This document shows positions 38,928 to 41,545 of a stretch of 41,545 bases of DNA, piece by piece. The DNA comes from Prochlorococcus sp. AG-335-A05 (GTDB lineage: Bacteria; Cyanobacteriota; Cyanobacteriia; PCC-6307; Cyanobiaceae). The stretch spans positions 1 through 41,545 of the forward strand of contig QBZF01000005.1 in the NCBI GenBank assembly GCA_003282425.1, written 5' to 3'. The notes below the pieces were generated by a model. It made no database searches. It worked only from the letters and a program-made list of their open reading frames with translations, and was not told the DNA's origin. Both the position numbers and the translations under genes were made by a program. The first letter of the stretch is position 1, and each line of letters begins with the position of its first letter.

Positions 38928-41545
38928 TTATGCACATTTTTTGTCATCTAAAAAATCTTTATCGTTGACATTACAAGAACAAATTAAATTTCTATCTCCA
39001 TAAGCATTATCTATTCTTGATACAGAAGACCAGAATTTGTGTTCGAATTTACCTTTATATGGATATGCAGCCTTTTCTTTTGAATAAGGATAATTCCAAT
39101 TATCTGAAATCAACTCATTTATGGTATGAGGCGCATTACTAATTAAATTATTATTTCTGAGATTACTATTATTTTCAATTTCTTCAATTTCTTCGTTTAT
39201 TAATAGCATAGCTTCACAAAATCTATTTAACTCTTTTAAACTTTCACTTTCAGTTGGTTCTATCATCATAGTTTCAGGAACTGGCCAACTTATCGTTGGA
39301 GCATGAAAGCTATAATCTATTAATCTCTTAGCTATATCATTAACACTTAAGCCTGTTTTTGACTTCAACTCTCTAAAATCAAGAATACATTCATGTGCGA
39401 CAAAATTATTTTGTCCTTTATATAAAATCTTAAATTTATTTTTCAATTTATTAGCAATATAATTTGCTGACAATATTGCATGACTACTAGCCTTTCTTAA
39501 ACCACTTTGGCCAACCATCTTTATATACATCCAGCTTATTGGAAGAATACTTGCACTTCCGTGCTGTGAAGAGGATACAGAATAACCGAATGAATTAGAA
39601 ATATTATCTTTTAACGAATGAGAAGGGAGAAAAGGACTTAAAGTTTCAGATGTTGCAACTGGACCAACTCCAGGACCACCGCCACCATGAGGGATACAAA
39701 ATGTTTTATGTAAATTTAAATGGCAAACATCCACGCCATAATCTCCAGGCTTACACAATCCCACCTGAGCGTTAAGATTAGCTCCGTCCAAATAAACAAA
39801 TGCCCCAACTGAATGAATTAAGTCACAAATTTCTCTGATTTTTAATTCAAAAACTCCATGAGTAGAAGGATAAGTTAACATTAATGCACCAATTTGATTA
39901 TCAAATTCTTGGACCTTAATTAATAAATCCTCATAAGAAATATTACCTTCAGAATCACATTTTATAGTTACAACATCAAACCCTGCCATAACCGCACTAG
40001 CAGGATTTGTTCCATGAGCACTTTGTGGAATTAGGCATTTTTTTCTTGATGAATCACCTTTTGAAGCGAAATAAGAATTGATTGCCAATAAACCGGCAAA
40101 CTCTCCTTGAGAGCCTGCATTTGGCTGAAATGAAACTGACTTTAAGCCAATAAGGTCACTAATCCATTTCTCAAGATCGCTTATTATTTTTGAATAACCT
40201 TTAGTTTGATTAGCTGGAGCGAAAGGATGAATTGAGGATAAATTTGCCCATGAAATAGGACTAAGCTCTGCTGCAGAATTTAATTTCATAGTACAACTTC
40301 CTAGTGGAATCATTCCATCAACCAGTGAAAAATCTTTCTCAGCGAGTTTAAAAATATACCTCATTAAATCACTCTCACTTTGATAATTTTCAAATATATT
40401 TTGTTGCATCCATTCTTTATTTCTTAGAGGAATGCCGTCAATCTGAAAACAATTATTAAGTGTAATGTGCTTTAAATCTTCTTTTTTTCCTAGCCCATTT
40501 GCTATGAAAGTTGCTATCTTATGAATTTCATTTTTATCAGTAAGCTCGTCTATGGAAATTCCAAATCCTGTAGATTCCTCAATCGTTGAACCTAAAGGTA
40601 AAATTCTAAAGTTAAAACCGTTTTTTAAAGCTTCGTTATGAATCTTTTCAGATTCATCACAATAAATATCAAGGCTATCAAACCTACTACCACTAGGTAC
40701 TTTTAACCCTAACTCAGAAAGAATAGATTCGAGATATTTTCTTAATATAACAATCCTCTTCGCCATTTTTGTTAATCCAGAAGACCCATGATAAATGGCA
40801 TAAAAAGAAGATATTATCGCTAAAAGAGATTGAGCTGTACAAATATTACTAGTTGCTTTTTCTCTTCTTATATGTTGTTCTCTTGTTTGCAATGCTAATC
40901 TCAGTGATTGTTCTCCATTTCTAGATATAGTTTGTCCTACAATTCTTCCAGGTATAAGTCTTTTATATTTTTCACTACATGCAAAAAATGCTGCATGAGG
41001 ACCACCAAAGCCCATTGGAACCCCAAATCTTTGCAAACTACCAACAGCTATATCAACTCCAAATTGGGCTATTGGTTTTATTAAAACTTGCGCAAGAGGA
41101 TCAATAATTGATGTGACGACTATTTCTGCTTTATGAGCTTGGGAAATTAAAAATGTTGGATCAAATAAGTTTCCATTTTTACCAGGAAGTTGAATCAAGA
41201 GTCCAAAAACATCATCATGATTTTTAAAATACTTTTGATTAAAACGTTTTAAATTAATTCCTAATGGTTTAGCTCTTGTCAATAAAACATTAAATGTATG
41301 ATCAAAAACATTTTCATCTACTAAAAAAATATTTGAGGACTTTTTTTTCCTTGAAGAAAAACTCATTGTCATTGCTTCTGCGGCAGCTGTTCCCTCATCT
41401 AAAAGCGAGGCATTAGCTATTGAGAACCCTGTTAATTCACAAATTAAAGTTTGAAAATTAAATAAAGCTTCTAATCTACCTTGAGCAATTTCTGCCTGAT
41501 AAGGGGTATAAGCTGTATACCACCTAGGATTTTCTAATACATGCC
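38928..41545 (-). CDS. gcvP: Glycine dehydrogenase (decarboxylating), P protein; 5' end beyond the right window edge
   Basis: MIPLGSCTMKLNSAAELSPISW, QPNAGSQGEFAGLLAI, IPQSAHGTNPASAVMAGFDVV, HLNLHKTFCIPHGGGGPGVGPV. The track ORF starts at an internal Met (41372); the frame stays open to 41545 encoding HVLENPRWYTAYTPYQAEIAQGRLEALFNFQTLICELTGFSIANASLLDEGTAAAEA, so the gene is partial. Confidence 0.98.
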   Translation of the reverse strand, partial: HVLENPRWYTAYTPYQAEIAQGRLEALFNFQTLICELTGFSIANASLLDEGTAAAEAMTMSFSSRKKKSSNIFLVDENVFDHTFNVLLTRAKPLGINLKRFNQKYFKNHDDVFGLLIQLPGKNGNLFDPTFLISQAHKAEIVVTSIIDPLAQVLIKPIAQFGVDIAVGSLQRFGVPMGFGGPHAAFFACSEKYKRLIPGRIVGQTISRNGEQSLRLALQTREQHIRREKATSNICTAQSLLAIISSFYAIYHGSSGLTKMAKRIVILRKYLESILSELGLKVPSGSRFDSLDIYCDESEKIHNEALKNGFNFRILPLGSTIEESTGFGISIDELTDKNEIHKIATFIANGLGKKEDLKHITLNNCFQIDGIPLRNKEWMQQNIFENYQSESDLMRYIFKLAEKDFSLVDGMIPLGSCTMKLNSAAELSPISWANLSSIHPFAPANQTKGYSKIISDLEKWISDLIGLKSVSFQPNAGSQGEFAGLLAINSYFASKGDSSRKKCLIPQSAHGTNPASAVMAGFDVVTIKCDSEGNISYEDLLIKVQEFDNQIGALMLTYPSTHGVFELKIREICDLIHSVGAFVYLDGANLNAQVGLCKPGDYGVDVCHLNLHKTFCIPHGGGGPGVGPVATSETLSPFLPSHSLKDNISNSFGYSVSSSQHGSASILPISWMYIKMVGQSGLRKASSHAILSANYIANKLKNKFKILYKGQNNFVAHECILDFRELKSKTGLSVNDIAKRLIDYSFHAPTISWPVPETMMIEPTESESLKELNRFCEAMLLINEEIEEIENNSNLRNNNLISNAPHTINELISDNWNYPYSKEKAAYPYKGKFEHKFWSSVSRIDNAYGDRNLICSCNVNDKDFLDDKKCA

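Noticed and set aside
1-41545. Search for CRISPR arrays, transposases, integrases, toxin-antitoxin pairs, phage genes or a defence island
   Set aside because: No regularly spaced repeats, no such protein motifs, and no integrase-like gene next to the tRNA-Gly; gene content is housekeeping throughout.

Overview
The window looks like core chromosome from a very AT-rich picocyanobacterium, most likely high-light Prochlorococcus. I base this on PsbZ, a Ycf23-like protein, SqdB/SqdX, the small intergenic gaps and the overall protein character; it is recognition by eye, not a database search. I support about 37 protein genes and one tRNA-Gly(GCC). In order they are: partial crcB-like, an SH3-like protein, gyrB, miaA, infC, a GntR regulator, cysE, secA, GNAT, GtrA-like, SnoaL/NTF2-like, tRNA-Gly, ribH, psbZ, mutS, cobH, holA, lysC (four ACT domains), uvrB, a DUF561/Ycf23-like protein, tilS, rnj, dapA, asd, tig, clpP, clpX, dnaX, a GT2 glycosyltransferase, a SpoIID-domain protein, rpmI, rplT, a TPR protein, thiG, sqdB, sqdX, a small hypothetical, and gcvP (cut by the window edge). 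I found no mobile element, CRISPR array, prophage or defence island, and no wholly new multi-gene system. The observations most worth a second look are: (1) a phased 11-bp tandem repeat (8+3 architecture) upstream of sqdB, resembling an OmpR/PhoB-type operator; (2) clpP, whose conserved N-terminus extends upstream of the called GTG with no canonical start codon in frame, next to an A9 tract; (3) an Arg-rich C-terminal tail on RNase J resembling the PNPase-recruiting tail of cyanobacterial RNase E; (4) an orphan GntR regulator with an uncharacterised effector domain, placed directly before cysE; and (5) the Ycf23-like barrel of unknown function.
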